DNA of 64,000 bases from the NCBI RefSeq assembly GCF_051020765.1, contig NC_134946.1, forward strand, positions 6,747,239 to 6,811,238, given 5' to 3'. Both the position numbers and the translations under genes were made by a program. Below, piece by piece: positions 11,724 through 23,551 of this stretch. This stretch comes from Lasioglossum baleicum. Lineage: Eukaryota > Arthropoda > Insecta > Hymenoptera > Halictidae. The first letter of the stretch is position 1, and the number at the start of each line of letters is the position of its first letter. The notes below the pieces were generated by a model. It ran no database searches and had not been told where the DNA came from. It was given only the letters and a program-made list of their open reading frames with translations.

Positions 11724-11860
11724 TAGACTGCGGATCTTTATGCACATTTATAAAAATATTCGCAAATACTATTACCAATGAAAATAGAATTTCATTCGGT
11801 ACCACTTTCTTTTAAAACATGTCTACAAAAATTGAAAATTGCATAGACATCCGCAGTCAA
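11724..11860. mobile_element. hAT-like MITE, TAGACTGCGG family (137 bp)
   Basis: The left end is TAGACTGCGGATCTTTATGC. The right end reads TGCATAGACATCCGCAGTC and is followed by AA instead of TA. The flanks TAGATTAT and CAGAATAT match at six of eight positions. A second copy starts 12 bp downstream. Confidence 0.7.
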
Positions 11861-11871
11861 CAGAATATAAT

Positions 11872-12037
11872 TAGACTGCGGATATTTATGCGAAATAAAA
11901 ATGTTCTGCATCATTTGCGGGATGCAGGAGTTAAATAAAAATTCATTTCATCCCTTAATGGCGTTTTTACATTGAAAGCAAGGTAACATCATTGTTAGAT
12001 TCTTCCAATAATTTATTGTTTTAAAATCCGCAGTCTA
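11872..12037. mobile_element. hAT-like MITE, TAGACTGCGG family (166 bp)
   Basis: The ends are TAGACTGCGGATATTTATGC and AAATCCGCAGTCTA. The flanks AATATAAT (11864-11871) and ATTATAAT (12038-12045) match at seven of eight positions, supporting an 8-bp target duplication. Confidence 0.75.
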
Positions 12038-12045
12038 ATTATAAT

Positions 12046-14216
12046 ATTATTTCTTGATTAAAACACTTCATTTAATTTGCATTCCGAAATCGGACATTTC
12101 ATACGCAGGGACCTAATAAACATCTTCTTCGTCTGCCAAAATATTCCTACAACCAATTTCATCTCTCTACCGCGAGGAGTCTTCTCATTCACTGAACCGG
12201 TGACAAAACAGGCCATTAGCTAAGAATTCATCAAACGCTGCGAACGTTTTTCCGTCGAAGCGCTGCGCTGGTGCCACCCTCTTCCGTTCCCGACGCGGAA
12301 GAAACGAATGAATACGGTTGTTCCGACAATCGCTTGGTGATTATGAAAATTACAGCATTAACAGGTTTCCCGTTGGTCGGCGCGACGCGACGCGGCGCCG
12401 CGGCAGTGAAAGTCCCCGCGGCAAGTGTAATTAGTTTCGGATAATTTGAATTAATGATGAATCAGGCTATCCATCTTCAAAGATAATATTAATTTTCCGC
12501 GGCGAGCGTAGCAGAGGATTACGATTCAATTCATATTAATGCCGGGCAACGACACATTTGTTCCAATTTATCTCCATTACAAACTTTCGGCCGTCGCAAT
12601 TACGGCGCGAAGGTGTTCAAGGAGCATAGAGCCCCTGTCGCGTCGACAGTTTCGTATCTTCCAATTCGTTTTCACTTAACGGTGAACAGAAGGTCGGCTG
12701 GCTGGTATCTACCCGGAGGTGATGGTGATAGTGGCATTGAAAGTCTCGCGAGCATCGTGTTAAATTTAAAGGCGTTCCTAGCAGCGGTCGCGCGATACGA
12801 TCGCCGTATAAACGAACCGTGTAATTGCAAACGTGTCCCCGTGACGTGAAATCGGATGAAACGGGGTGGTGGTTCCTGTGGACGCGCGAGAAGCCTGACG
12901 AGCATCAGTTAAAAACTGCTGGTTACGGGGAGGAATCAGATTAGCGTTAGCGGTTAGGGGGACAGGCATTTTCTAAATGCAAATTACTCGGCTTCGCTAC
13001 ACGGTAATGCAGGAGGACAGAGTGAACAACACACAGCGAGACGACGACAACCAGTGATGAAAACGGATTCGGAGGATACGGGCTGGCGTATCTGATATTA
13101 TCCTCCTGATTTACGTCGATATTTTTTAAGGAAAAATTCCTGGAGATCGCGAAATGGGTCAAACGAAACATTCTTGACGACTCTAGGCTTACGGGACTCC
13201 GCGACTATGACGAGTTCTAATATTTTCAATTTACATTTATCAAGATTGTAAAGATGAGGAATTATTCGACATTTCTTTGGGTATACAGGGTAACTACTTT
13301 ATTTTAATGTGATTCCTAATTTATCATAAAATGATAACATGTGTAACCATTTTATGAAAAAAAATTGGTCGTCCTCAAAACCTAATAGAACACAAGAAAA
13401 TATTAAAAAATAAGAGCTATGTACTAATTACTGTGTGTATACAAGCGTACTTCGATTGTTGTTGCTATTCTGCATGAAAAAGTATTAGGGGCATATTGCC
13501 GAATTATTGACAGTTAACAAGATATCTTGAAAAATATTTTCCTGAATTGCGCTGTATATGTACTATAATACTCTTTATCGAGTATTTTCCGAGACCATGC
13601 AAACAATAACTCGTCGGCCAACGTCAGTGCGCGTCTCGCCGATACGGTGGTTCGAGCTCTAACGTGAATGTTCCCGGAAATTTCCATAAACTTTTCAGCG
13701 AGGGTAATGCAATTATTTCGAGCAGGATCGGTCTCATTCAAGAAGCTTCGCTCGCAAAAGGAACTCGAATCAAACGATCCGTCCGGATTCGGAACTTCCC
13801 GAACGCTTAAACTTTCATTATTTCCTGCCGGTGCGGCGCGGTTGCCGGGTAACGACAACGACGTCTACCAGAGTACAACGGACAGAGAAAGAGAACAAAC
13901 CGATCGGTAAGTCTGCAATTACAATTAGGATAAATACCTTTAACTGCCGATGCTAACCCTATCGTCCCGGGCTGTCCCTTTTACAGAGGCCGCGACGAAA
14001 CGAACAAATCGACCGTTCTCCGCAATCCAATAAATTCCTTTCCCAATACGACTATCCACTCGCGCGAACTGCTAATTCCGGCAAAATTGTTCCACCGTTT
14101 CCCTCCACGACGACGGCGCCGAATTTATGGGTTGATCGTACCGTAATTAAAGAATGTGTATCTATGCCCTGCATCCACTAAACTGAAAATGTCAAGTTGA
14201 AATTATCTTGCCAATT
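12046..14216. other. No gene seen; CpG-rich patches
   Basis: A fairly GC-rich stretch lies at 12180-13170, with a GCGACGCGACGCGGCG motif at about 12379-12394. A second is at 13590-14150. Overlapping frames of 60-114 codons occur on both strands, but none has a recognisable domain. A lone TACAGGGTAAC terminus lies at about 13284. The patches could be conserved non-coding DNA; this needs comparison with relatives. Confidence 0.35.
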
Positions 14217-14220
14217 TTAA

Positions 14221-14310
14221 TCCTTTGCACTCGGAGCTATATTATCTCGAAAATTAAGCATTTCTTTTGAGATAGAATAATTCCATTCTACATGATTGTT
14301 TTCACTTCAT
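14221..14310. mobile_element. piggyBac-like MITE P2, truncated
   Basis: TTAA at 14217-14220 is followed by TCCTTTGCACTCGGAGC and sequence matching the left half of P2. The right half is missing. Confidence 0.6.
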
Positions 14311-14339
14311 GAATATTCAGTCAGAATATAGTCATTATT

Positions 14340-14384
14340 ATTATTATTCGTAGCGAAGAATGTTCCTTCGCTACGAATAATAAT
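14340..14384. other. Perfect 19-bp hairpin, 7-nt loop
   Basis: ATTATTATTCGTAGCGAAG at 14340-14358 is the exact reverse complement of CTTCGCTACGAATAATAAT at 14366-14384. The loop is AATGTTC. It sits just after the truncated P2 element. It could be a tiny foldback element or a structured RNA. Perfect complementarity and small size are not typical of an animal pre-miRNA, so I leave the function open. Confidence 0.6.
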
Positions 14385-15124
14385 GGCGAAAATCGAGGTG
14401 GTAATATCTGGTGAACCACCCTCTTAAAACATTTTCATGCACTATGGCGTAACTATTGCACCGAATCGCTGATGAAGCAAAATTAGATTTTAAAATTTGC
14501 AACGTGTTCATATAAATAAGTAAAATTACATACATTAAACATGATATTTCATATTAATAAAAGCTGCACGGCAAGTGAGCACAAACGAGGAGGAAGAAAT
14601 CAACTTTCGAAAAGTTAGCTATATAATTTCACTTGCATTATGCGACATTTATTTCAATAATATAAATTATACATGTATAAACAGATAAATTTATTCAACT
14701 GAATTTCATCAATTTTTTAACAGCACATTTATGCAATATTATCACACTAAATCCAACTAAAATTCATCATTAACGGAATGCGATGTTTAAAAGCTTCGCT
14801 TTAATTATGCATAAATATTGACACTAATAACATTCAATTGAATAAACTTAATTTCTGTGTGCATACGAGAGCACGTATTATTCATTCATTGCTGAAAACA
14901 AAAAAGAATTCAAACCATATCAATCCGATTATTTAGCTGACACCCCTCTGTATCATCCGCGACAGGTCTGAATTAATGATGAATTGAGTAAATTAATAGT
15001 CAGTAATAGTCTGTTTCTAGAACACAGCGTAACTGTATATTATATTTATAAGCCTGAAACAATCCGGTAAATGTTCATCGTAAATTTATTTAAAATAACA
15101 TCGACTAGCTGCATCATTAACACG
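14385..15124. other. AT-rich DNA without recognisable feature
   Basis: Strongly AT-rich with short frames only; I see no gene, repeat end or RNA. Confidence 0.4.
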
Positions 15125-15128
15125 CTAA

Positions 15129-15264
15129 CCCCTTGCCGAAACCTTTTCTTTTACAATGCTTAAATATTGATGTTTATTTCATCTAAAATGAAACAGATTC
15201 ATATTTTTTGGACTGTGTTAAAAACCTTCATCACGAGTCTGGCTCGTCAAAATACGGCAAGGGG
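15129..15264. mobile_element. piggyBac-like MITE, family P1 (136-bp copy)
   Basis: The ends are CCCCTTGCCGAAACC and TACGGCAAGGGG. Both flanks are CTAA (15125-15128 and 15265-15268), a one-base variant of TTAA. The interior matches other P1 copies (TTTCATCTAAAATGAAAC and GAGTCTGGCTCGTCAAAA) with an internal deletion. Confidence 0.75.
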
Positions 15265-15268
15265 CTAA

Positions 15269-16170
15269 TTGCCATGTCACCCGTATGTGGCATATATTAT
15301 TTCTCGGGACATAAAAATTCATTTCCGTGGCGATAGAGTGTGCTTGTGGTCTGCGAACTGTAGAAGGGTTGACAAGTGATTAACATAATAAATCTTCGCT
15401 TCTCATTTTTTATTTTACCGAACAAATTGCTTCTATTTTCCCCCATTTGTTGGTCACTGAGCGGGCGATCAACATGTTAAAATATTGGTCCTCTTAAATT
15501 ACTCGGTTCCACCAAATCCCATTCAATCGATCGTAACAAATATTTTAAATCATAGCCAAGCCATTGCAATGATCTAATAAATTCTCCGCAGATTTTTCCG
15601 TGCAAATGATCCTCTATCATTCGCACCGGAGTGAGGGAAACAACCGAATCGCATCAAATTCGAGCCATTAAAAGTCCTTGGGACAGAAAAATTCGTGTCC
15701 ATCGATCAAGTTCAGCTTCCCTGTTTCCCGGACTGACTTCCGTCACGTGTATCGGGAGAAAAATTAAACGTGCCATCGAAGGCAATGGAAGAGATTGTCA
15801 TATCGGCTAGGGTGGGAGGCGGGGGAGGAAAAAAATCCTCGCGGGAACTGTGTCAGAGCAAATTGCATCGGCAGCTACGTCGTTCGGCAACACGTGACGG
15901 TGACACGAGCTTTCCAATTAATCAAAAATAAACGGTGTCAACAGTCGACTCGGCCGAGTAAAACCGTCACCCCATACAAATGTTATTTATCGTCAAGTAT
16001 GTAGCGTAACGTGGCGCTGGGGTGTTATTCAAACGATAGTCCAAACGTCATTGAACCTCGCATTATGTATGTACCGGTGGCCCGCGGAAATTTGTTACCC
16101 GTTACCTCGCGTTTGTTCTCCTCTCAAGGAAAATACTCGCCGCGCGAATGTCGAGTGAAAGTTATACTGT
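15269..16170. other. No gene seen
   Basis: Mixed composition, with a CpG-rich stretch from about 15600. The frame at 15795-16004 has no recognisable domain and its reading is not supported by splice signals. Confidence 0.35.
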
Positions 16171-16232
16171 TCGGGTTTGGGTTCGGACTCCAGCTCGGGC
16201 TCGGGTTTGGGTTTGGGTTTGGGATTGGGTTC
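16171..16232. repeat. (GGGTTY)n hexanucleotide microsatellite
   Basis: An imperfect array of GGGTTT, GGGTTC and GGGCTC units. It makes Phe-Gly or Leu-Gly repeats on the plus strand and Pro-Lys/Pro-Glu repeats on the minus strand, so both frames are artefacts. It is not the usual insect telomere unit (TTAGG). Confidence 0.7.
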
Positions 16233-18460
16233 GTGTGCGGGTGTACGTACATACAATCCCCGTAAAATGGATTCCCCGGCGGTGAAATTCACGATCAACT
16301 GGAACAATCGTGTGTGCAACGCAACAACGAGTTAACGCGATAACGAGTATGTCCAGTGAATAACACGAGCGCTACGGGATTAAAAACGATCTTCCACTCG
16401 TAAATGAATACGCGAACGTTCGACGTAAACGAAATGCAAAATTGAACAGCTAACGTGCAATTTAGTCACGTCAATCATCCAGGAATTGATGCTGGATGAT
16501 TGCATTTACCCGGAGTCGGTCCGTTTTCCACCGAGGCTTCTGCTCATTTGCTCCTTAAACGTTATCCGTGCAGACACATGATCAATACCGATCCCCCATA
16601 ACGGAATTATCGATCTCTTTGCCATCTCAAGAGTCCAAGGATTTAACCTACTCAATGCGAGTTTTCTATCGAAATTAGAAGCAGAGGAGTAATCGGAATC
16701 TTATGTTTTTATGTACAGGGTACTTCATCTAAGTTTACTTGTATAGAAAATTATTCAAAGTTATTTCGTATCAACAGACTGTACTTGATATATCATCTAG
16801 CGTTTTGATACGTTTTCTTCATAAAATTGTAGAATACCCAATAAAAAAACTATGGAGATGTATCGAGCGGTAATTAAGTAAAATGACAAATACTTGGGTA
16901 CATGTAACAAATTTTATATATAAAAAAAACCAAAATCTTGCACACTTCGTCAAACTTAAATGTCTCCTAAAAAATATATCTGATATGTATTCATTAAGTA
17001 CAACATCATGAAATGTTCTACACATTTAAGAATATAATTTTCCTCTCTTTGTTTCACATATAGTGTCTAATGAACAAATATAAAAAGCTTGTTAATGGCC
17101 AAATATAAAAAGAGTTAATGGTCACAAGAAATGTCCAAAACCTGCATTTCTTTGATTGAAATATTCGAAATTCAACATATTGCCTAAACTCAGAAATGTA
17201 GGTGTGCATATATTTTTGTATATGCATAATTATAAAACATTGTTAATTCTAATACGTTTTATATGTTATTGTAATCACACTGACTGTGTCTAACTCTCAA
17301 AATTCTTATTAATTTGCATATTTATGAACTAGATATTATTAGAAATAAATGCTGCAGAGCATTTGCTGTCGACGACATCTTCGTCATCATTCATAAAATT
17401 GTTCAGTCCACATGTCTATCACAGAAGCACTTAAAATTTCAAAGACTCTCCATTGGCGATTCCATTAATAAATATGTCACGAAATAAATCAATCAATTAA
17501 TCATACGAATTTTGGTTCTCCCTCTCTCTCTCTCTCTAACTCGATCTAACGAAATTATCATAGTTCAAATATCGACAATTTCGACGAGCATCGTTATGAC
17601 AAGTAACTGGTAAGACAAGCATTTAATATTGCCCCCGACCGTTATCCGACATCGATAAAGCTCCCACCACCTGTTCCACCGCGCCTGTAGGTAAACCGAA
17701 GCCGAACGACGACAACAGCAGCCGAGCCTTTTGTACTCAATTATTTTTAATGTCTCATTGTATTCTCCCTTGCATCGCCATTAAGCTTAATAGCCCGCAC
17801 TGCTCAAGGCGCGTCGTTCTTTTCTATTTCTTTTTCTTCCGTCCGAGGGTCATAATTAAAGTCAATCGTATTACCGGAAACAGTCCATTAAACGCGTTCT
17901 CGGTGCCCGAAAGCCCCCTGTCTTGTCGCATCGCGTCGATCGGTGCCCCGTGAGAGACACGAACGGCTGGACGTTGGCACCACGTGTCTTCTCTTTTCAT
18001 CATATTCTCCTCTACTATTTTCCACCCTCACGATCCTCTAGTCGGCCCGTTCTTGCTGCGAACGCGAAATTATAGCGGTCGGAGAAGACACGTGTGCGCG
18101 AGAGCCCACCGCGAGCTTCCCTCGAAGACGTTTCTTATGCTGTTTCCTGCCTCCCGGCGTTATTCGCGTCGCGTTCTTGCGCTAAATACGGAACGTAAAT
18201 CAGGTTTTACGTCTACACGTATTTTTGTCTCCCGTGCAATAACCCCGGCGTAGCATCACCGCGGGAGCCGCGCGCGAAATCCGAGCAAGCTAGTCGAATC
18301 GGCTTTGAATATTCCCGTGCGTGGGCATGAGGGTGGCGGCAGATAGAATAATGAACACCATAAGCACCTTAGGAGAGAGAAAACGAGAGAACGATACAGA
18401 AAGGACGAGTTATAGGAGAGTAAATTACATGTAAATCGTTGGAAGACAATTTATTTTATA
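16233..18460. other. No gene seen; AT-rich middle, CpG-rich edges
   Basis: CpG-rich sequence at 16250-16660 and 17640-18420 flanks an AT-rich middle. A lone TACAGGGTACTTCATC terminus lies at about 16714 and a (CT)n tract at 17520-17538. No exon, domain or RNA was supported. Confidence 0.35.
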
Positions 18461-18465
18461 GCCAG

Positions 18466-18625
18466 TTGACCTTTGGTGACCTTGAACAACCTTCAACAAC
18501 CTTGAACAACCATCTCTGAATTCGTCTCGAAACACACTGTCAGAATGTAAATAGAAAACCATAACGTTCCATTTTTTAAAAAACAGAGTTGACCTTCATA
18601 TCTCTTTGACACCTCCTTGTACTAT
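18466..18625. repeat. Dispersed repeat with CCTTGAACAACC units
   Basis: It begins GTTGACCTTTGGTGACC, then has three CCTTCAACAA/CCTTGAACAA units, and continues with sequence inversely related to about 52260-52400 and 3785-3905. It is a dispersed repeat of unknown class that carries AGGTCA-type motifs. Confidence 0.5.
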
Positions 18626-18846
18626 GGTTGAAATTCAGAAAAGTTAATCAGAGCAAATGAAATCCATGAAAATAATGAAATAAATATATAAATGTAATAT
18701 TAAAGTAATGATTAATGAAGTTCGGAAAAAAATTAATTTGAAACATTTGTAAACAGTTTTATTGTTTGGGATAAAGGAGATGGTGGCACGTCATGCCAAA
18801 TCCATCTTCAAATCAGTTCAAGCATCTCCAATCCATAGTCTATATA

Positions 18847-19364
18847 AAGGGTGTCCCAACAAGAGCGGAAAATTTTAATTTTGGCGCCATTTCTGCTGCT
18901 GTGTTTCGAGAGTCAAACCATTATCACAGATTACAGATCGATGCTAGACAGTCTACCATTATTAAAAATGGATCGCTATTCGACGCAACAAAAATGGTGA
19001 AAATCTACCGCTTTTGAAACTAGCCTACCCCCCATAACGCCTTCGGATTTCTTTCTCTGGGGTTTTTTGAAGTTAAAGGTTTATGTGAACAAGCCCACGA
19101 CTATCCAAACCTTCAAGGAGAAGAGATATATCACTGTGAATGATGCCAAAATGTGATTGATAATTTCGTCGAAAGAACGTAAATGTGCCAGCAGAACCGA
19201 GGAGGGTAATTACCGAGGGTAATCTGGTAAATTACCAGATGCATTGTTCCATACATAGTTTCCACATATATCTACTTTATGATTAAATCAAAATTTCGGT
19301 AGTAAATCAGAAAAACTATATTTTATTTGGAATTTAAATACTCCACTCTTGTTGAGACACCCTT
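18847..19364 (+). mobile_element. Degenerate Tc1/mariner-type transposon with both ends
   Basis: TA (18845-18846 and 19365-19366) flanks AAGGGTGTCCCAACAAGAG, which is matched inversely by the right end CTCTTGTTGAGACACCCTT. The element is 518 bp. It retains the C-terminal part of a transposase frame at about 19030-19154, reading PSDFFLWGFLKLKVYVNKP. The pattern xPxDFFLWGxLK is widespread in the last catalytic block of insect Tc1/mariner-like transposases (family knowledge). The first part of the gene is deleted, so it cannot be autonomous. Confidence 0.75.
19030..19154 (+). pseudogene. Transposase C-terminal fragment (PSDFFLWG motif)
   Basis: The frame from about 19030 reads PITPSDFFLWGFLKLKVY, then NKPTTIQTFKEKRYITVNDA, and stops. 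Only about 40 residues remain of a protein usually about 350 long. It lies inside the TA-flanked element 18847-19364 and is surely a relic. Confidence 0.65.
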
Positions 19365-19366
19365 TA

Positions 19367-20540
19367 TCAGCGCCTATTCTACGTTTCATACGTTGATGGG
19401 TTCCCCCTCTTCGGATTTTTGTCCCCTCTTTTTGAACTTTCCAACGCGACGAAAAGAGTGTTTGACTTTGGCGAAACAAATCGGGACGGAAGCATTTCAA
19501 CCGCGCCACGCTAAATCGCTCCGACGGGATGACGCAACGCTGTTACCGATTCGATTTCGCCGGACCGTTCCCGCCGAAATATTCTAGAATAGAACATTTT
19601 ACAAATGGACCCGCCGACCGGTCGGGTTCGTGGCGGTGACGTCGAAATGTACGAATTTCCGCTCGTCGATCAGAGCGCGAGAGAGAGAGAGAAAGAGAAC
19701 CAGGGGATGAGGCGAAGCTGGGATCGTCGAAGGGGAACGAGCGAGAGTGCAGAAAAGCACATCCCTGACCATTTTCTCCTGTATCAATAGCTTATCCATA
19801 ACGATTCAACGGGTTTGTCCGAGCGTGAACGCAACGATAATGCGATGGACCATTCCCATCGCGTCGCCCAGTTAGGTCACCTTCTCTGGCAGCCTGTGTC
19901 CTACGTCTGGTCCGTTTGGCCTGTTCTCTTTTGTCTCTTCATCGATTCATACACGCGACCGACGTCATTACTGGCAGATAATGCAACCATGTTCGGACGT
20001 GGCTCGGATCGATGCGGTAACCATCGTACGTGAAACGAGGAACCCCGATCCTCGGGCTCTGGGCTCGCCCAGGGCTCCGGGACCGTGGTGAAAGGATACT
20101 GGTTTCGGGGAACACGATCATCGTCCCCTGATCCCCGATACTTTACTTCCATCTTGATGCGCTGGAACATTCAGCAGAGGTCCGACGATATGAACGACAG
20201 AGGCACTCGCTTATCGAGGAACGGATGCGCATCGACGTATCCGATGGACCATTCCCGCGACCGTTGCTTCTTCGTCAAAGATGAAAGATAAAAGGCTGCC
20301 TGGACACAGATCGTGAAATGCTCGCACGCGCGGAACCTGAATGGGCAACTGTATCGCGTTTGTTGTTTCAGCGCAACAGTGACTCCCATTAACACCAAAC
20401 CTACCAAGGCCTAGACTGATTTTTCATCTATCACTTTTGATTACTGAAAAACCCCATCGCTTTCGGGTGAAATGAAATACGTTGAAAAATTGTTTAATGT
20501 AAATACGTGGTATACTGGAACGATCTGGTGTTGCCAATTC
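19367..20540. other. No gene supported; CpG-rich stretch
   Basis: GC-rich from about 19360 to 20420, with many overlapping frames on both strands. A short GA-rich run lies at 19678-19697. GGGCTCTGGGCTCGCCCAGG near 20056 is partly self-complementary. No domain was recognised. This patch may be regulatory or conserved non-coding. Confidence 0.35.
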
Positions 20541-20570
20541 CAAAAGTAGGGTAGAAAGCTACAGTGAACT

Positions 20571-20921
20571 GTGGAAGAAACCCGACAGTTATCCGTGAAA
20601 CAATGTACCTGGAATTCGTGGCGGTCCCGATTGCAATACACGCCATCGCGTTCATCGAAATTCTTGGATCGAGAGGATCAAAAGTGGGTTGTTTTATTAG
20701 CGTGCATAGCTTTGATCGTTTCGCGGGTCTTATCGAGTGTTGTACGGAAATTACTGTTCACGGATTCCCTTGTGCACGTTCCACGAAAGATTCGATGGTT
20801 TCCCCCAACGTTTTGCGATCGTTCTCGGATGCAATATTTATTGGGTTACGATATACGCCACTTGTCGACGAATGAGGTAATTGGTCCGGGTGATCGTTTT
20901 ACAATAGCGGAGAATCCGTAA
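20571..20921 (+). other. Unidentified ORF with one hydrophobic segment (possible exon or relic)
   Basis: A 116-codon frame carries a strongly hydrophobic run at about residues 39-53 (WVVLLACIALIVSRV) preceded by DREDQK. A second, overlapping frame of 103 codons is also open here, so the lack of stops may reflect GC content. A membrane-transporter relic is possible: the run loosely resembles the first helix of monocarboxylate transporters. I cannot confirm this, and I found no convincing acceptor or neighbouring exon. Confidence 0.2.
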
Positions 20922-20924
20922 CAT

Positions 20925-22743
20925 GATAGTACGCTGTAAAGGATTGTTATTAAAGAAATTGACCATTTATCATTTATTTTTTCGTCACTGGTATTATTTG
21001 CCAGGCTAACCATTTGGAGGAACGATGGAAATTCGATTTGTAAGAATTAGACAGTATTTACTGGACAGTGGATCTTAAAATAGACATTTTTTATCTGAAT
21101 TGCAACAATTTACAGGTGATGTAAATGGTTATTATGCTGAACCTAATTTGCAATAAGTAAAATCAAACGCCTCTGTATAACAGTGATGTTGTCTTACAAT
21201 CATTTATCTTGAACCATCTCCTAAATATCTCCTACACAATAAACTATCTCCTACATAAATGGGTTAATAGCTTTTTATAACTTTATAATGTCAAGCTGCA
21301 CCAATTGATGTATTAAAATCAATTCCATTTAAAAAAACGTTGTTGACCTTCATATGACCTTCTCTTTTATGCGCCAATCATGAAAATTGAGCCAGACATA
21401 ACATACCATAAATGGAATCAACAGAGCCAAAAGTTTCCCACAAACGACATGAATAGAGTATGAGTAGATGAAACATGAAACAGTGAAAATCACAGGGATT
21501 TTCAAGTTTGAATTAATTTTAGAAGAATTAAAGAATGTAATTTAGAGAGGTTCTTATAATAAATTTAATTTTAGAGGAATTTTAATAATAAACTAATTTT
21601 AAACTTAATTTTCGAGGGATTTTTAAGTTTAAATAGATTTTAGAAGAATGAAAAAATGTAATTTCGAGGGATTCTTAATAATAAAATCCTTCTAATAGCA
21701 GTCTAGTAATGAATTGACATTAGAGGAACAGTTCGTGACGATTATCTATGAATCGTCAGTCACCTTTCAAGCGAAAGATTCTCCATGAGAGTGGCTTGAA
21801 CAAAGGTTTAGTTGTTTATGAATTAACCGAACAAAACTCGAAAATTATTCGAACAATCGGTATTTAGCAACAGCAGTTTACGGTCAAGGATTGATTTCCA
21901 AATCTTTCTCTCGAACAATTTCTAGAGCGCCGTAATTGAACGAGAACAAGACTAAAAGCTTTTAGAGGGGGCTACCAAAGAGACTCCGCATTATTCGCGA
22001 TGTGGAAACGCTGTTAATGATTTTCCCGATATTCCCGAAGCGTGTACACATGCGTCGTTTCCAGTGAAAGGGGTTAAACACCCGCGCGGCAAGCTTTTCG
22101 TCTAATTTACCATTCGAACATATATTTCCGGCCGGTTGTTTACAGTTCCCGTGTGATTTAACGGTTCCCGTGTATTATCCCAGAAGATTCGAAATCCAGG
22201 CCGCGTGTGCGTCAACAAAAAGATGAAGATAAAACGATCGTTACATCAATCACCGTATATCGAATTGAACCGGGCTCGAGGGTTTTGAGTGTCAGCAAAA
22301 ATGACGAGTCGAATGCAGAACTCTAGTCAGGGCTAACCGGAATGACAGAGAGAAGCGTTCCCGATCAATTCCACTCGTTTCGAGGTACGTTCGCTATGGC
22401 GAAACTGTATCTTAACCAGCAGAATGCTTCACTGCAATTCAATGGAATAGGCGTGTTTAATTGTGCGTTAGAGTTCAAAGATCTCTACACCCACGCAAAA
22501 GCCGGTTTAGAATCTATGTATACATGTACAGGGTGTCTCAATTGATTTTGATATCTGAATTTCTCGCTATTACAGTGCGTATCAGAAGTTTAGACGCAGC
22601 CTATTGCTTTAACAAAAATGTACCCTCTTTGAAAATTACGATTACTAGTTACGTGAAACTTTGAAAAATTACGACTACTACTAAACGACCACGACTACTA
22701 ATTGTATAATGAAGTGAAAAATTATATGCATATAGATATATTA
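20925..22743. other. No gene seen; AT-rich with an AATTTTAGAGG-type imperfect repeat
   Basis: Around 21490-21720, variants of TTTTAGAGGAATTTTTAA recur several times, giving an irregular short-period repeat. GC rises at 21990-22330. A lone TACAGGGTGTCTCAATTG terminus lies at about 22509. No exon was supported. Confidence 0.35.
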
Positions 22744-22779
22744 TACAGTGAGTGTAAAAAGTATTCGTACGCCCCTTAA

Positions 22780-23304
22780 GGATGTTCTGGAGGTATATAA
22801 AAACGCAACAAAATTTTTGAAAATTTCACAAGGTATAATTCTTACTAAATTAATGCAATTACGGAAGTTTGGGTTCGATTCACTGCACCGTTTAAGGATT
22901 ATAGCAACTTAAAGTTTGCACATTTTAACACGTCTTCTTACGGAGAATTCATAAAATTCCACTTGAAAACCCTATTTAAACCTTGAAAAAACGCAACTAG
23001 AAACTCCAGTTTCTTTGTATATGTAGTAAAAATTATGTAATTAATTATGGTCGAAGTTTATTAGGATTCACTAAACAGTTACAGAGTAAAAAAGTTATAA
23101 ACTGCTACAAAACGTCAAATTTATCGTGTTGTCTCTCACTAGCATGGAAACGCGACAAGCGTAGACCACTGAATATAGCTACAGAGGGTACAGTATTCGC
23201 AAAAGTTTCATGGAAAATATACTCATGAATGGCTTTCATTGCCATGTATTGATGGATTTCGAATTTCTTGTACTTTTGTCTCCCATTGTACCTCCAGAAC
23301 ATCC
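22780..23304. mobile_element. TTAA-flanked element nested in the Tc1-type arm (piggyBac-like)
   Basis: GGATGTTCTGGAGGTA and its exact inverse TACCTCCAGAACATCC form a perfect 16-bp terminal repeat. TTAA lies at 22776-22779 and 23305-23308. The uninterrupted arm at 44031 reads GCCCTTTAAAATAG at this site, so the insertion duplicated its TTAA. The 525 bp hold no credible transposase. Confidence 0.85.
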
Positions 23305-23347
23305 TTAAAATAGAATAACATTTTTATAATTTTATCAAGCTATAGTA

Positions 23348-23551
23348 CAGTAAAGTCGCGTTTACTGTCCGCCATCGGATACGCGGTCACTGTCCAGTGC
23401 CTGCCCACTCCACTGTCATGCTGCCTTTCTCTACGTTCGGCATTCTTTTGAACTTTCGGCGCGGTAGACGCAGTCATTAAAACATAATGTCGGTATGCGA
23501 TCACTTTCCGTGCAGAACACAGACTGTTGGACAGTAAACACGACTTTACTG
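23348..23551. mobile_element. TA-flanked 204-bp MITE nested in the same arm
   Basis: CAGTAAAGTCGCGTTTACTG at the left is matched by CAGTAAACACGACTTTACTG at the right, with TA on both sides. The ends are nearly perfect inverted repeats of about 23 bp. This is a Tc1/mariner-type MITE by its CAGT ends and TA target. Confidence 0.8.

Noticed and set aside
16171..16232. Interstitial telomere repeat
   Set aside because: The unit is GGGTTY with frequent variants, not TTAGG, and the array is short.
16011..16319. Phe-Gly-rich and Pro-Lys-rich ORFs
   Set aside because: Direct translation of the GGGTTY microsatellite.
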